Origin: an uncultured Hyphomicrobiales bacterium
GTDB lineage: Bacteria > Pseudomonadota > Alphaproteobacteria > Rhizobiales > Xanthobacteraceae
Length of the DNA stretch: 64,000 bases
Assembly: GCA_903878085.1 (NCBI GenBank)
Contig: CAIRGJ010000055.1
Location: 124,001-188,000 of the forward strand
Direction: 5' to 3'
Position 1 is the stretch's first letter. The number at the start of each line of letters is the position of its first letter. The translations under genes were made by a program, and so were the position numbers. Under the pieces are notes generated by a model. It was given only the letters and a program-made list of their open reading frames with translations, made no database searches and was not told the DNA's origin. Positions 26,577 through 35,525 of the stretch are shown one piece after another.

Positions 26577-28238
26577 TCAAGGGGTGACGATCATCCACGG
26601 GAAGACGTAAGCCTGCAGCATGACCAGCACGCCGACCAGGCAGGCCAGCGCGATCGAGTGCCCGAACACGAAGCGCAGGATCGAACCTTCGTGGCCGAAC
26701 CAGTTGGTTGCGGTCGAGGCGACCACGATCGATTGCGCATCGATCATCTTGCCCATGACGCCGCCGGACGAGTTGGCGGCGCCCATCAGGATCGGCGACA
26801 GGCCGAGCTGTTCGGAGGTGATCTTCTGCAAGTTGCCGAACAGGATGTTGGACGAGGTGTCCGATCCGGTCAGCGCGACGCCCAACCAACCGAGCAGGGT
26901 TCCGAAGAACGGGTAGAGCACGCCGGTGCCGGCAAAGGCTAAGCCCAGCGTGGCATCGACCCCCGACAACCGGGTCAACGTACCGATTGCCAACATCGCC
27001 GAGATGGTGAGCAACGAATAGGCGCAGATCTTGAGGGTCTTGCTGTATTCAACCACCAGCTTGACCGGCGAGAAGCCCATCAAGGTGCCGGAGATGATCG
27101 CCGCGATCAGCATGCCGGAGCCGGTGTAGGACAGCCAGGTGAACAGGAACTGAGCGCGTTCCGCGGTCGGCTTGGAAACGACCGGCGCCACCTTGTTGAT
27201 CATCTTGTCGAGGCCGGGGACGTCGTAGGCCCAGGTCGCCCAAGGATTCACAATGCCCTTGAAGAAGTTGGTGCCCCACAGCAGCAGGATGATGCAGACG
27301 ATGATCCAGGGCATCAGCGAGAACCACACCTGAGCGGTGGTCGGCTTGGGCTTCTTGCTGACCGGCTTGGGCGCCATCGTGGCGGCCGAGTCGTCCTTGC
27401 TGCGCAGCGCCGGCGAGGTCCAGATGACCTTCGGTTTCCAGACCTTTAGGAACAGGATCAGACAGGCCATCGAGACCAGCGAGGCGCCAATGTCGACGAT
27501 CCAGGGATTGATGTAGTTGGAGATCAGGAACTGCGGCACCGCGAAGGAAACGCCGGTAACGAGAATTGCCGGCCAGATGTCCTTCATGCCCTTCCAGCCC
27601 GCGAACGCCCAGATCAGCCAGAACGGCACGATCAGCGAGAAGAACGGCAATTGCCGTCCGACCATCGCGCCGAGCAGGAACGGATCGATGCCGGTGACGC
27701 TCGCCAGGCCCGCGATCGGGGTGCCGAGTGCGCCATAAGCGACCGGTGCGGTATTGGCGATCAGCGACAGGCCGGCCGCTGCCAGCGGCGAGAAGCCGAG
27801 CCCCATCAGAATGGCAGCAGTGACCGCGACTGGCGTGCCGAAGCCGGAGGCGCCTTCGAAGAACGCGCCGAAACAGAAGGCAATCAGCAGCAGTTGCAGC
27901 CGGCGATCCTCGGTGACGCCGCCGATCGTGGTCTGCAAGGTTTCAAACACGCCTCTCTCGACCGTCAGCCGGTAAAGGAAGATGACGTTGAGCACGATCC
28001 AGCCGATTGGGAAGAAGCCGGTGACGGCGCCGAGCACCGTCGCGCGCAACGACATGTCGGCCGGCATCCCGAAGATGACGATGACCACGAGGTTGGCAAC
28101 GATCAGGGCGATGACCGCTGCAATGTGCGCCTTGACCTTATTGGATGCGATCAGCACCAGCAGCGTGACGACCGGAAGCGCCGCAGCGCAGGTCGACAGG
28201 AAGGCGCTGTTGAGCGGATTGTAGACTTGATTCCACAT
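26577..28238 (-). CDS. lldP: L-lactate permease family transporter
   Basis: This 553-residue inner-membrane lactate:proton symporter (LctP family) has about twelve to thirteen hydrophobic segments. Family motifs include FGAFFEGASGFGTPVAVTAA, GLSLIANTAPVAYGALGTPI, TGSDTSSNILFGNLQ and AANSSGGVMGKMIDAQSIV. Glycolate can also be a substrate in this family (GlcA). The length fits LldP. No lactate dehydrogenase gene is adjacent. The upstream 230 bases contain only the presumed promoter. Confidence 0.93.
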   Translation of the reverse strand: MWNQVYNPLNSAFLSTCAAALPVVTLLVLIASNKVKAHIAAVIALIVANLVVIVIFGMPADMSLRATVLGAVTGFFPIGWIVLNVIFLYRLTVERGVFETLQTTIGGVTEDRRLQLLLIAFCFGAFFEGASGFGTPVAVTAAILMGLGFSPLAAAGLSLIANTAPVAYGALGTPIAGLASVTGIDPFLLGAMVGRQLPFFSLIVPFWLIWAFAGWKGMKDIWPAILVTGVSFAVPQFLISNYINPWIVDIGASLVSMACLILFLKVWKPKVIWTSPALRSKDDSAATMAPKPVSKKPKPTTAQVWFSLMPWIIVCIILLLWGTNFFKGIVNPWATWAYDVPGLDKMINKVAPVVSKPTAERAQFLFTWLSYTGSGMLIAAIISGTLMGFSPVKLVVEYSKTLKICAYSLLTISAMLAIGTLTRLSGVDATLGLAFAGTGVLYPFFGTLLGWLGVALTGSDTSSNILFGNLQKITSEQLGLSPILMGAANSSGGVMGKMIDAQSIVVASTATNWFGHEGSILRFVFGHSIALACLVGVLVMLQAYVFPWMIVTP

Positions 28239-28469
28239 GATTTCGTCCCCCGTTTAGGCCGCAAGACGCAGCCTTTTTATTTTTGCCCAGCCTATTCGGT
28301 AGCAGCGCCGCCGAAGCGGCGCGCGTAACTTAATGTTTCGGCCGTATAAAAGACGCCAAACTTACGGGTTGAGTCAAACTTGTCCACAGCCCATGCTGGC
28401 CCGGCCAAAGCCGCAAGTGCGATGTGGAAATTTCAGGAAACGCGCGTGCAGTGCGGTAACCCTCGGGAA

Positions 28470-28760
28470 TTATCGCGGTTTTCCGCTGACATCGTCGTCA
28501 TAACCGTGGCGATTTGAGTAGAAAACCAGGGCCATCAGGCCGCCGCCGACCAGCAGCGAAACCGATACGCCGCCGGCGATGGCGACGTAGCCATAAAGCG
28601 GGATCGGGTCGCCGCTCATATGCATGAAGCTGCTGCCGGCGAACCAGATCGCCAGGCCAAGGAGCCCAAACAAGCCGACCAGTCCTAGGATGATCACGGT
28701 GCGCATGGGGTTGGTATAGTCGCTGTCGCCAATGTTGTCATAGGCCCGGGAGACGACCAT
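28470..28760 (-). CDS. Small two-helix membrane protein, unknown
   Basis: The 96-residue product has two membrane helices (about 22-43 and 55-80) joined by an exposed loop with HMSGDPIPLYG and ends in the polar tail RHGYDDDVSGKPR. The start is uncertain. ATG 28760 overlaps the start of the divergent metallo-hydrolase gene (both lie in one CATG), while ATG 28706 (MRTVIILG) would give 78 residues and free the promoter region. I recognise no domain. Confidence 0.6.
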   Translation of the reverse strand: MVVSRAYDNIGDSDYTNPMRTVIILGLVGLFGLLGLAIWFAGSSFMHMSGDPIPLYGYVAIAGGVSVSLLVGGGLMALVFYSNRHGYDDDVSGKPR

Positions 28761-29580
28761 GTCCTTCGCTCGATCGATTGCCGTCGCTGCGTTGCTGCTC
28801 ACCCCAAGCCTGGCCTTCGCCCAGGGCAAAAGCGGGATCGACAAACTCTACATTCTCGATTGCGGCCAGGGCACTGCCGCCGACATGTCGCGCTGGACAC
28901 CCGGCGAGAACGTCAACAAACCGATGGATGTGGTGGATAATTGCTATTTGATCCATCACGCCAGCAATGTCTGGCTGCTGTGGGATACCGGCGTCACCGA
29001 CGCCATTGCCGGCAAGCCCGAAGGGCCGCCGCCGACCAATGGCGGGCCGAATTGGCGCAAGCCGAAAACGCTGGCTGGGCAGCTCGAAGCGCTCGGCGTC
29101 AAACCGTCGGACATCAAATATGTCGCGATCTCGCATACCCACCCCGACCACGTCGGCAATGTCGAGTTGTTTCCGCAATCGACGTTGCTGGTGCAGAAGG
29201 CCGAATATGATTGGCCGCTGCCGCTTGGCGTCGGCCGCTTCAAGCCCGAGCATCCGGTCAACAAATTCGAAGGCGACCACGACGTGTTCGGCGATGGCAG
29301 CGTGACGCTGATCGCGACGCCGGGCCATACGCCCGGGCATCAGTCGCTGCTGGTGAAATTGCCGAAGACTGGCGCGCTGCTGCTGTCGGGCGATGCGGTG
29401 CACTTCAAGGACAACTGGGACAATCGCCGCGTGCCCGCCGGCAATGTCGACAAGGACAAGACCGCCGCCTCGATGGTGCGCATGGCTGATGTGATGGCCA
29501 AGGAAAAAGCCCAGCTCTGGATCAATCACGACAAGGCGCAGACCGATACGCTCAAGCACGCACCGGCGTTCTACGACTGA
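28759..29580 (+). CDS. Exported MBL-fold hydrolase, AHL-lactonase-like
   Basis: This 273-residue protein has a signal peptide (MSFARSIAVAALLLTPSLAFA) followed by a metallo-beta-lactamase fold. Zinc ligands are visible in ISHTHPDHVGN (HxHxDH), TPGHTPGHQSLL and LLSGDAVHF, with a late NHDK. The spacing and the opening LYILDCGQG resemble the AttM/AiiB/AhlD group, which opens acyl-homoserine-lactone rings. Periplasmic localisation and relaxed specificity in this superfamily leave other lactones or esters possible. CGGGAG precedes ATG 28759. Confidence 0.78.
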   Translation: MSFARSIAVAALLLTPSLAFAQGKSGIDKLYILDCGQGTAADMSRWTPGENVNKPMDVVDNCYLIHHASNVWLLWDTGVTDAIAGKPEGPPPTNGGPNWRKPKTLAGQLEALGVKPSDIKYVAISHTHPDHVGNVELFPQSTLLVQKAEYDWPLPLGVGRFKPEHPVNKFEGDHDVFGDGSVTLIATPGHTPGHQSLLVKLPKTGALLLSGDAVHFKDNWDNRRVPAGNVDKDKTAASMVRMADVMAKEKAQLWINHDKAQTDTLKHAPAFYD

Positions 29581-29641
29581 CGGCCAGCGCATCGAACGGG
29601 ACGGCGACGTTCTTCTCGCCGGCGCGGAACATGTGCCGCAT

Positions 29642-29670
29642 AAAAAAGAACGCGGGACCGAGGCCCCGCG
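29642..29670 (-). terminator. Rho-independent terminator of coiled-coil gene B
   Basis: On the minus strand CGCGGGGCCTCGGTCCCGCG forms a 6-bp GC stem, extended by pairs across the loop, and is followed by TTCTTTTTT. It lies about 42 bases past the stop at 29712. Confidence 0.72.
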
Positions 29671-29711
29671 CTCCGTAGATGGAAAAATGTTTAGCTGCGG
29701 CCGGCTGTCGC

Positions 29712-31175
29712 TTAAGCGGTTTCCGCGCCCTTTTTCTTGCCCTTGGGCGAAACTTCGTCGTTGGCCGCGTCGCCCGGCATGATCGGAGCTTCGTCGAGCG
29801 GAACTCCGCGCCGCAGCGTCGAGCGCAAGGCCGCGACTTCGCTTTGCAGGCGCGAATTATCCTTGCGCGCGGCTTCCAGCGCGCCTTCGACCACTGCGCG
29901 TTCCATGCGCTCGCGTTGCAGCGCTGAGTTGAGGTCCTCGACGCGCTTTTTGATATTGGTGCGGCTGACCTGGACGTCGGCTTCGAGATGGCCGTTGCGC
30001 TCGCTCAGCGCCGCGATCTTCTCTTCGGCGCGGGCCAGAGCCGTTTCGCGGATCTTCAGCGTCTTGGTGATGGCGTTGTTGCGCTCGGTCAGCGCGGTGC
30101 GGGCGGCTTCGAGATCCTTGATCTGACGGTCGCGCGCTTCATGCGCGGCCTCGATCTGCGCCAGCCGCTTTTCCGAATTGTTGCGGCCGATGGTGGCTTC
30201 CACCGATTTGCGGTCGAAGGCGCGGACTTCTTCGGTGCGGGCGAGCAGGTTCTGCCGGGCTTCGGTCAACAGCCGCTCGGCGGTGGCGGCGCGCGATTGC
30301 AGCGCGTCGAGCCGCATGTTCAGGCTGTTGCGTTCGGCCTGATGCTGTTCCTTGGATTCATCGAGTGCGGCGCCGAGACGGCCGCGTTCGGCATGGGCTT
30401 CGGCGAAGCTGGCCTCGACCTTGCCGAGCTGGGCGCGGGTCGCGGTCAAGGTGTTCTCGCTCTCGGTGAGGCGGCGGGTGAGGCGGGCGGTCTCGTTGAG
30501 CGCCTGATCGATGGCCAATTGCAGCGAGCGCTTCTCGTCTTCGAGCAGAGCCAGCTTTTCCTGCGCGGCCGCGAGTTCGCCTTCGAGCTCGCTGATGCGC
30601 TGCTCGCCGGCGTCGAACTGGTCCTGCAAGGTACGGCGGGCTTCGGTGACGAGGCGGCGCTCGGTGGTCTCGTGCTCCAGCTGGCGCTCGAGTTCGGAAA
30701 TCTGGGTAAGGCGCGCGGAAATGTCGTTCGACATTTCAATCTGCGTGCTTTCCAGCCCGCGATTGGCTTCACGCGACAGCTCGAGGTCTTCGCGCAGCCG
30801 TTCGGATTCGGCTTCGAGCGCGGTGGCCTTGCGTTCGACTTGGTAGAATTCGGTGCGCAGCGTCTCGTAAGCCGCCCGCGACTCTTCCAGCATGCCGGTG
30901 AGACCAAGCGTCTGCGACTTTTCCAGTTCAAGCGCGCGCAGCGTGCTATTGAAGGGGGCGACGATCTTTTCGAAGGCTTCCTTGAGTTCGTCGAGTTCGC
31001 CGATCTTGCGGCCGGTGTCGCTCAGCAGATTGCGCAGCGCCTCGTTTTCCTCGCCCATGCGCGAACCGGCATCGGAAAAGCTCTCGACGTTGATGTGGTT
31101 GCCGTTGCCGTTACGCGACGGATACTTGCCGGCGTCGTCGCCCTTCCGGCCAAACAGGTCCGACAACTTCGCCAT
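29712..31175 (-). CDS. Long coiled-coil protein B (paralog of A)
   Basis: The 487-residue product has a short basic head (MAKLSDLFGRKGDD), a polar spacer and a continuous helical rod from about 45 to 455 (RLTRRLTESENTLTATRAQL, LEDEKRSLQLAIDQALNE). The tail KGKKKGAETA is lysine-rich. It aligns end to end with protein A at 23187-24665, which has the same block order. The layout (head, long heptad rod, small tail, no membrane segment) resembles bacterial intermediate-filament-like proteins and smooth cytoskeletal scaffolds. TTAACCAT lies about 135 bases upstream on the same strand. SMC-like annotations would be misleading, as there is no ATPase head. Confidence 0.78.
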   Translation of the reverse strand: MAKLSDLFGRKGDDAGKYPSRNGNGNHINVESFSDAGSRMGEENEALRNLLSDTGRKIGELDELKEAFEKIVAPFNSTLRALELEKSQTLGLTGMLEESRAAYETLRTEFYQVERKATALEAESERLREDLELSREANRGLESTQIEMSNDISARLTQISELERQLEHETTERRLVTEARRTLQDQFDAGEQRISELEGELAAAQEKLALLEDEKRSLQLAIDQALNETARLTRRLTESENTLTATRAQLGKVEASFAEAHAERGRLGAALDESKEQHQAERNSLNMRLDALQSRAATAERLLTEARQNLLARTEEVRAFDRKSVEATIGRNNSEKRLAQIEAAHEARDRQIKDLEAARTALTERNNAITKTLKIRETALARAEEKIAALSERNGHLEADVQVSRTNIKKRVEDLNSALQRERMERAVVEGALEAARKDNSRLQSEVAALRSTLRRGVPLDEAPIMPGDAANDEVSPKGKKKGAETA

Positions 31176-31309
31176 GACAACGCCTCCAACCGATACTCAC
31201 CGACAATGCCTACGCATGCCACGAAAGCTCAATTAAGATATTATATATCTTTGGCGATTGGAACACTCGTGGCGTGCTGCCGTAGCCCCGGCCGCTCCAG
31301 ACCGCCAGC

Positions 31310-31317
31310 ATGGTTAA
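31310..31317 (-). promoter_or_regulatory. CtrA-like half-site TTAACCAT upstream of coiled-coil gene B
   Basis: The minus-strand octamer TTAACCAT lies 135 bases before the start of coiled-coil gene B, in the same orientation as the site before gene A. Motif evidence only. Confidence 0.38.
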
Positions 31318-31375
31318 TGGACGAATTCACGGCTAAAGCCGCATTTGTTGCGGCATTGTCATCGGAAAGTCACTT

Positions 31376-31975
31376 ATGAGCCCGGCAACCGGCACGGAAT
31401 TGGCGGGCGACAGTCTCACATATACCTATCGGCCGTCGCTCCTGGGCGCGCCCTGGGAGTTCACGCTGGCCGGCAATGCCATCGAATGGCGGGCCGGACG
31501 GCAATCGGGCCGCCTGCCGTTCGGCCAGGTGCGCTTCGTGCGGCTATCCTACCGCCCGGCCAATATGCAGTCTTATCGCTTTGTCACGGAGATTTGGGGC
31601 GACGGTGCGCCCAAGCTGCAGATCGTCTCGACGTCGTGGAAGAGCATGTTCGATCAGGAGCGGCTCGACAGCCCGTATGCGGCCTTCGTCGCCGAACTGC
31701 ACCGGCGGCTGACACAAGCCGGCGCGGCGCCGCAGTACCTGCGCGGCAGCAGTCCGCCGCTTTATTGGGCGGGCGTCGCGGTCTTCGCGGTCGTGATGCT
31801 CTGTCTTGTTGTGCTGGCGGCGCGCGCGGTGCAATCCGATGCGATCGCGGGGGCAGCATTCGTCGCAATTTTCATCGCGCTGTTCGGGTGGCACGGCGGA
31901 AATTTCCTCCGCCGCAACAAGCCGGGCTCTTACGGCGTGGACGCGCTGCCGGACATGTTGCTGCCGAAAGCTTGA
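31376..31975 (+). CDS. Conserved membrane protein with N-terminal PH-like domain
   Basis: The 199-residue product has a beta-rich N-terminal half (LTYTYRPSLLGAPWEFTLAG, IEWRAGRQSGRLPFGQVRFV) that reads like a PH-type domain facing the cytosol. Two membrane helices follow (about 127-148 and 152-170), with a short basic end (FLRRNKPGSYG). I recognise it as a recurrent hypothetical of Bradyrhizobium relatives without known role. No operon partner is present. Confidence 0.68.
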   Translation: MSPATGTELAGDSLTYTYRPSLLGAPWEFTLAGNAIEWRAGRQSGRLPFGQVRFVRLSYRPANMQSYRFVTEIWGDGAPKLQIVSTSWKSMFDQERLDSPYAAFVAELHRRLTQAGAAPQYLRGSSPPLYWAGVAVFAVVMLCLVVLAARAVQSDAIAGAAFVAIFIALFGWHGGNFLRRNKPGSYGVDALPDMLLPKA

Positions 31976-32005
31976 GCTGCAAACCGTTGAGATGTTTGCT
32001 TCGCG

Positions 32006-32449
32006 TTATTTTCCATTTGCCTGCGTGTTGCGTACCACCAGCACTGAACATTTGGCGTAGCGCACGACATGGCCGGCGTTGGAGCCAAGGAAATATGTGC
32101 GCATCGCCGGTCGATGAGAACTCATCACGATCAGATCGGCGTTGATGGCTTTCGCCTGTTCGAGAACCTCGTGATAGATGCCGCCTTGCCGCACCGTCCA
32201 CGATACATGCGCGGGATCAAGTCCGCATTCTCGCGCGATGATGGCGAGCGCTTCCTCCGATGACTTGCGTTGCTGCACGTCGAAATCCGGCGGCACATAT
32301 TCCGCCAGCATCACGGGCGTCATCGGCAGCACATTGACCAGCCGCACCGATCCGCCGGAGGCCTTCGCCATCGACACGGCGGTAGTGATGGCGGGTTTCA
32401 CCAAATCGGTGTCGGCGAGGTCGATCGGGACCAGGATCTGTTTGTACAT
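32006..32449 (-). CDS. Universal stress protein (UspA domain)
   Basis: This 147-residue single-domain USP has the family opening MYKQILVPIDLADTDLVKPA and the closing strand KCSVLVVRN. The nucleotide-binding region reads MSSHRPAMRTYFLGSNAGHV. The canonical G-x2-G-x9-G-(S/T) begins with S-S-H rather than G, while LGSNA keeps the last part, so ATP binding is likely but altered, as in UspF/G-like members. The start is ATG 32449; an 11-residue longer reading begins at an alternative codon without support. Confidence 0.88.
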   Translation of the reverse strand: MYKQILVPIDLADTDLVKPAITTAVSMAKASGGSVRLVNVLPMTPVMLAEYVPPDFDVQQRKSSEEALAIIARECGLDPAHVSWTVRQGGIYHEVLEQAKAINADLIVMSSHRPAMRTYFLGSNAGHVVRYAKCSVLVVRNTQANGK

Positions 32450-32510
32450 GACAGCGCCCCTCGTTGCGTTTCGAGGCGTCAATCATGGCACGTTTCTAAG
32501 TTTTTTGCTT

Positions 32511-32559
32511 GCGCATGATCTTATCGGAAAACCGGTACCCGCTTTTCGGGATCATGCGC
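32511..32559. repeat. Rhizobial palindromic element (GCGCATGATC...GATCATGCGC)
   Basis: Perfect 10-bp inverted ends GCGCATGATC and GATCATGCGC enclose a core containing CGGAAAACCGGTACCCGC. This sequence type is abundant between genes in rhizobial genomes. Here it lies just downstream of the SixA-like gene. Confidence 0.8.
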
Positions 32560-32571
32560 GGGGAGAGGGCG

Positions 32572-33099
32572 TTAATTGGTCCCGGTTTCCAGCGACTTCG
32601 GCGATACGAAGCGTTCCAGCCGGCCGGACTGCGGATGCAGCTTGCTCCAGTCGTCGAAAGCGAAGTCGATGATGACGAGGCCCGCGGTTGGCAGTTTCTC
32701 GCGCAACCGCTCGCGCGCGTCGATGTCGCCCGACGCAATCAGCATCAGCGCGACCTCGTGCAGCCCCGGATTGTGGCCGACCACCATCAGCGTATGGGCG
32801 GCCGCCGGCGCATCCTTGATCAGCGCGAAAATTGCGTGCGGTGTCGCGTCGTAAAGTTGGTCGGCCGACGTTGCCCCGGGTGCCGGTCGGAACGCCGCGG
32901 CGGTGAATTTCCAGGTTTCCTGGGTGCGGGCAGCCGGCGAAATCACCACCCGGTCGGGGACCAAAGCGTGGCTCTTCATGTAGGCGCCGATTTTGGCGGC
33001 ATCCTTGCGGCCGCGGTCGACCAGCGAGCGGGCGCGGTCTTGCATGCCCGGTTCGGAGGGCTCGGCCTTGGCGTGACGGAACAGGATCAGGCGGCGCAT
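32572..33099 (-). CDS. Histidine phosphatase family protein (SixA-like)
   Basis: This 175-residue cytosolic phosphatase carries the phospho-histidine motif LILFRHAKAEP near the N-terminus and the second catalytic histidine in MVVGHNPGLHEV. SixA dephosphorylates histidines of Hpt domains and phosphotransferase proteins. The RHAK variant and small size fit SixA better than phosphoglycerate mutase. Given an orphan Hpt protein in the same window, a link is imaginable but unsupported. Confidence 0.85.
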   Translation of the reverse strand: MRRLILFRHAKAEPSEPGMQDRARSLVDRGRKDAAKIGAYMKSHALVPDRVVISPAARTQETWKFTAAAFRPAPGATSADQLYDATPHAIFALIKDAPAAAHTLMVVGHNPGLHEVALMLIASGDIDARERLREKLPTAGLVIIDFAFDDWSKLHPQSGRLERFVSPKSLETGTN

Positions 33100-33163
33100 G
33101 CTGCGTTATAAGGCGTCAGGACGCGCCGTGGCCAGCGCGCTGTAAATTAGCTAACAGGAACTC

Positions 33164-34537
33164 ATGAGCGACACCGATCCAACGGCTCCGGGCTGGTATG
33201 AGGCGACACGGGTGGCAAGTCCCGAGCGCCCGCGCCTGAATTTCGATCTCGATGTCGATGTTTGCGTGGTCGGGGCAGGACTTGCGGGTCTCACGGCGGC
33301 GCGCGAAATCGCGCTGCGCGGCTGGTCGGTGGCGGTCCTGGAGGCCGGTCATGTCGGATGGGCAGCTTCCGGGCGCAATACCGGCTTTGTCCTCCCCGGC
33401 TTCGGCGCCGGTATCGACGATATCGTCGAGCGCGTCGGGCTCGACCATGCCAAGCAGCTCTGGGAACTCTCGGAGCAGGGCCTCGCGTATGTCAGCCGTA
33501 CGATCGCGGACAACGCCTTGCCGGGGGTCGATGCGGTCCCGGGCTGGCTGCACGTGTCCAAGACCGACAATGCCGGCGAGCTCGATACGTTGGTCGAGCG
33601 CCTGCGCTGGATCGGTGCCGATGTCGAAACCTGGCCGACCGAGCGCGTGCGCGAGGTGCTGCCGAATTCGCGCTACTTCAACGCCGTGCATTATCGCAAC
33701 GCCTTCCACATTCAACCGCTCAATTATGCGCTTGGCCTCGCGGCGCTTGCCGAGAAGGCCGGCGCGCGCATCTTCGAAGCCACGCCTGCGGTCACGCTGG
33801 ATGGTGCCGGCGTGCGCAAGCGAATCGGTACGCCGGGCGGGATGGTGCGGGCAGGGCAGGTCGTGCTTGCCGGCAATATCCATCTCGGCGCGTTGATGCC
33901 GCGGCTGGCGGCGACGCTGTTACCGGTCACGACCTATGTGATGGTGACGGAGCCGATCGCAGGCCTAGCTGACATGGTGCGCTATCGCGGCGCGGTCAGC
34001 GATACCAATCGTGCCGATAATCATTACCGCATTGTCGGCGGAGATCGTCTGCAATGGTCGGGACGGATGCGCGCTTGGCAAGCCGAGCCGCACGGGATCG
34101 GGCGCGGGCTCGCCGCTGACATCCGGCGCAATTTCCCCGCGCTCGGCAAGATCGAGATCGCACATTTGTGGCGCGGCACGCTCGGCCGCACCATCCATCG
34201 CATGCCGCAAGTCGGCGAGATCGAACCCGGCGTCTGGCTGGCGAGCGGCTTTGGCGGCCATGGCCTCAACACGTCGGCGATGGGCGGCGAACTGGTCGCG
34301 CGCGGGCTCGTCGATGGCGATCAGACCTGGCGGTTGTTTGCGCCCTACGAGCTGGTTTGGGCCGGCGGCCTGCTCGGCAGCGTGCTGGCGCAGGGCATCT
34401 ATTGGGGATCGCGACCGATCGAGCGCGTCGGGCATGGCCTGGCGCGTTACCGGGAGCGGGCGCGCAGGCGCCGGCAGCAGCGGCTTGCGGCGCGTGCAAC
34501 ATCGGTCAAACCGGCGGAAAAGCCCGCACCGGAATAA
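33164..34537 (+). CDS. FAD-dependent oxidoreductase (DAO family, PuuB-like)
   Basis: This 457-residue flavoprotein has the dinucleotide-binding motif VCVVGAGLAGLTAA at about residues 29-42. AASGRNTGFVLPGFG follows, the signature region of gamma-glutamylputrescine oxidase and related amine oxidases. LASGFGGHGLNTSAMGGEL closes the FAD fold. It likely oxidises a secondary or primary amine or amino acid. The C-terminal ~50 residues are basic and end in ATSVKPAEKPAPE, and may include a weak membrane-associating helix. No polyamine genes flank it. Confidence 0.85.
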   Translation: MSDTDPTAPGWYEATRVASPERPRLNFDLDVDVCVVGAGLAGLTAAREIALRGWSVAVLEAGHVGWAASGRNTGFVLPGFGAGIDDIVERVGLDHAKQLWELSEQGLAYVSRTIADNALPGVDAVPGWLHVSKTDNAGELDTLVERLRWIGADVETWPTERVREVLPNSRYFNAVHYRNAFHIQPLNYALGLAALAEKAGARIFEATPAVTLDGAGVRKRIGTPGGMVRAGQVVLAGNIHLGALMPRLAATLLPVTTYVMVTEPIAGLADMVRYRGAVSDTNRADNHYRIVGGDRLQWSGRMRAWQAEPHGIGRGLAADIRRNFPALGKIEIAHLWRGTLGRTIHRMPQVGEIEPGVWLASGFGGHGLNTSAMGGELVARGLVDGDQTWRLFAPYELVWAGGLLGSVLAQGIYWGSRPIERVGHGLARYRERARRRRQQRLAARATSVKPAEKPAPE

Positions 34538-34682
34538 AGTTCCGGCCCAAGCGCGGATCAAAGCGCCGCCGAGTAGCGATTGAACTTTTGATCTAGCGTA
34601 AGCGTTGAGCAACCAGCCATTGATAAGATTGCATCAAACTGCGATCAGGGGTTCGGCTATAGACCGAAAGGTGAGGCTGAGA

Positions 34683-35489
34683 ATGCGATGGTTGCCGGCC
34701 GCCGTGGCCGTACTTCTCATAGCGCTAACCGGTGGCGCACAAGCGCAGACCAAGCTCGCGCCGTCGACCAATGACTGGACGGTCACGCTGGGCGTCGAAG
34801 GCCGCGTGATGCCGGCCTACGAAGGCTCGAGCAACACGATGTTGCGTCCGTTCCCGATGTTCGATGTCCGCCGTGCCGGCAAGCCGGCCAGTTTCCGCAG
34901 CCCGCGCGACGGCTTTAGCTTCGGCGTTCTCGATTACGGGCGCTTCATCGCAGGCCCCACCACCAAAGTCAGGTTCGCCCGCAACGAAGGCGACAACAGC
35001 AATCTGCGCGGTCTTGGCGATATCGGCTGGGCCTTCGAGGCGGGCGCCTTTGCGGAATACTGGGCGACCGATTGGCTGCGCACCCGAGTCGAGTTGCGGC
35101 AAGGTTTTGGCGGCCATCATGGCCTGGTGTCGGATATCACCGCCGACCTGGTGGTGCCGGTATCGCCGCGGCTCACTTTGTCCGGCGGGCCGCGCATGAC
35201 GGTGGCAACATCGGCTTACACCAACCCCTATTTCAGCATCACGCCGGCGCAGTCGGCGGGGTCCGGATTGCCGGTTTACGACGCCCGCGGCGGATTTCAG
35301 TCATTCGGCGCCGGCGCCCAGGCGCGCTACGAATGGTCACCGCAATGGGCGACGCACATGTTCGTCGAATACGAGCGGCTGGCCGGGGACGCCGCCAACG
35401 CACCGCTCGTGATCCGCTATGGCAAGCGCGATCAAATTCAGCTAGGCCTCGGCGCGACCTACTCGTTCGACATTAAGCCGTTGTGGTAG
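34683..35489 (+). CDS. MipA/OmpV family outer-membrane protein
   Basis: The 268-residue product has a signal peptide (MRWLPAAVAVLLIALTGGAQA). Beta-strand-rich sequence typical of MipA/OmpV follows, with early WTVTLGVEGRVMPAYEGSS, FPMFDVRRAG and the closing strand LGLGATYSFDIKPLW. MipA family members form small beta-barrels; E. coli MipA is proposed to scaffold MltA with PBP1B. ATG 34683 follows GGTGAGG; GTG 34671 is also possible. Confidence 0.85.
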   Translation: MRWLPAAVAVLLIALTGGAQAQTKLAPSTNDWTVTLGVEGRVMPAYEGSSNTMLRPFPMFDVRRAGKPASFRSPRDGFSFGVLDYGRFIAGPTTKVRFARNEGDNSNLRGLGDIGWAFEAGAFAEYWATDWLRTRVELRQGFGGHHGLVSDITADLVVPVSPRLTLSGGPRMTVATSAYTNPYFSITPAQSAGSGLPVYDARGGFQSFGAGAQARYEWSPQWATHMFVEYERLAGDAANAPLVIRYGKRDQIQLGLGATYSFDIKPLW

Positions 35490-35525
35490 GGTTCGTCATC
35501 CTGTCTCGTTGAGAATCCCATCGCC

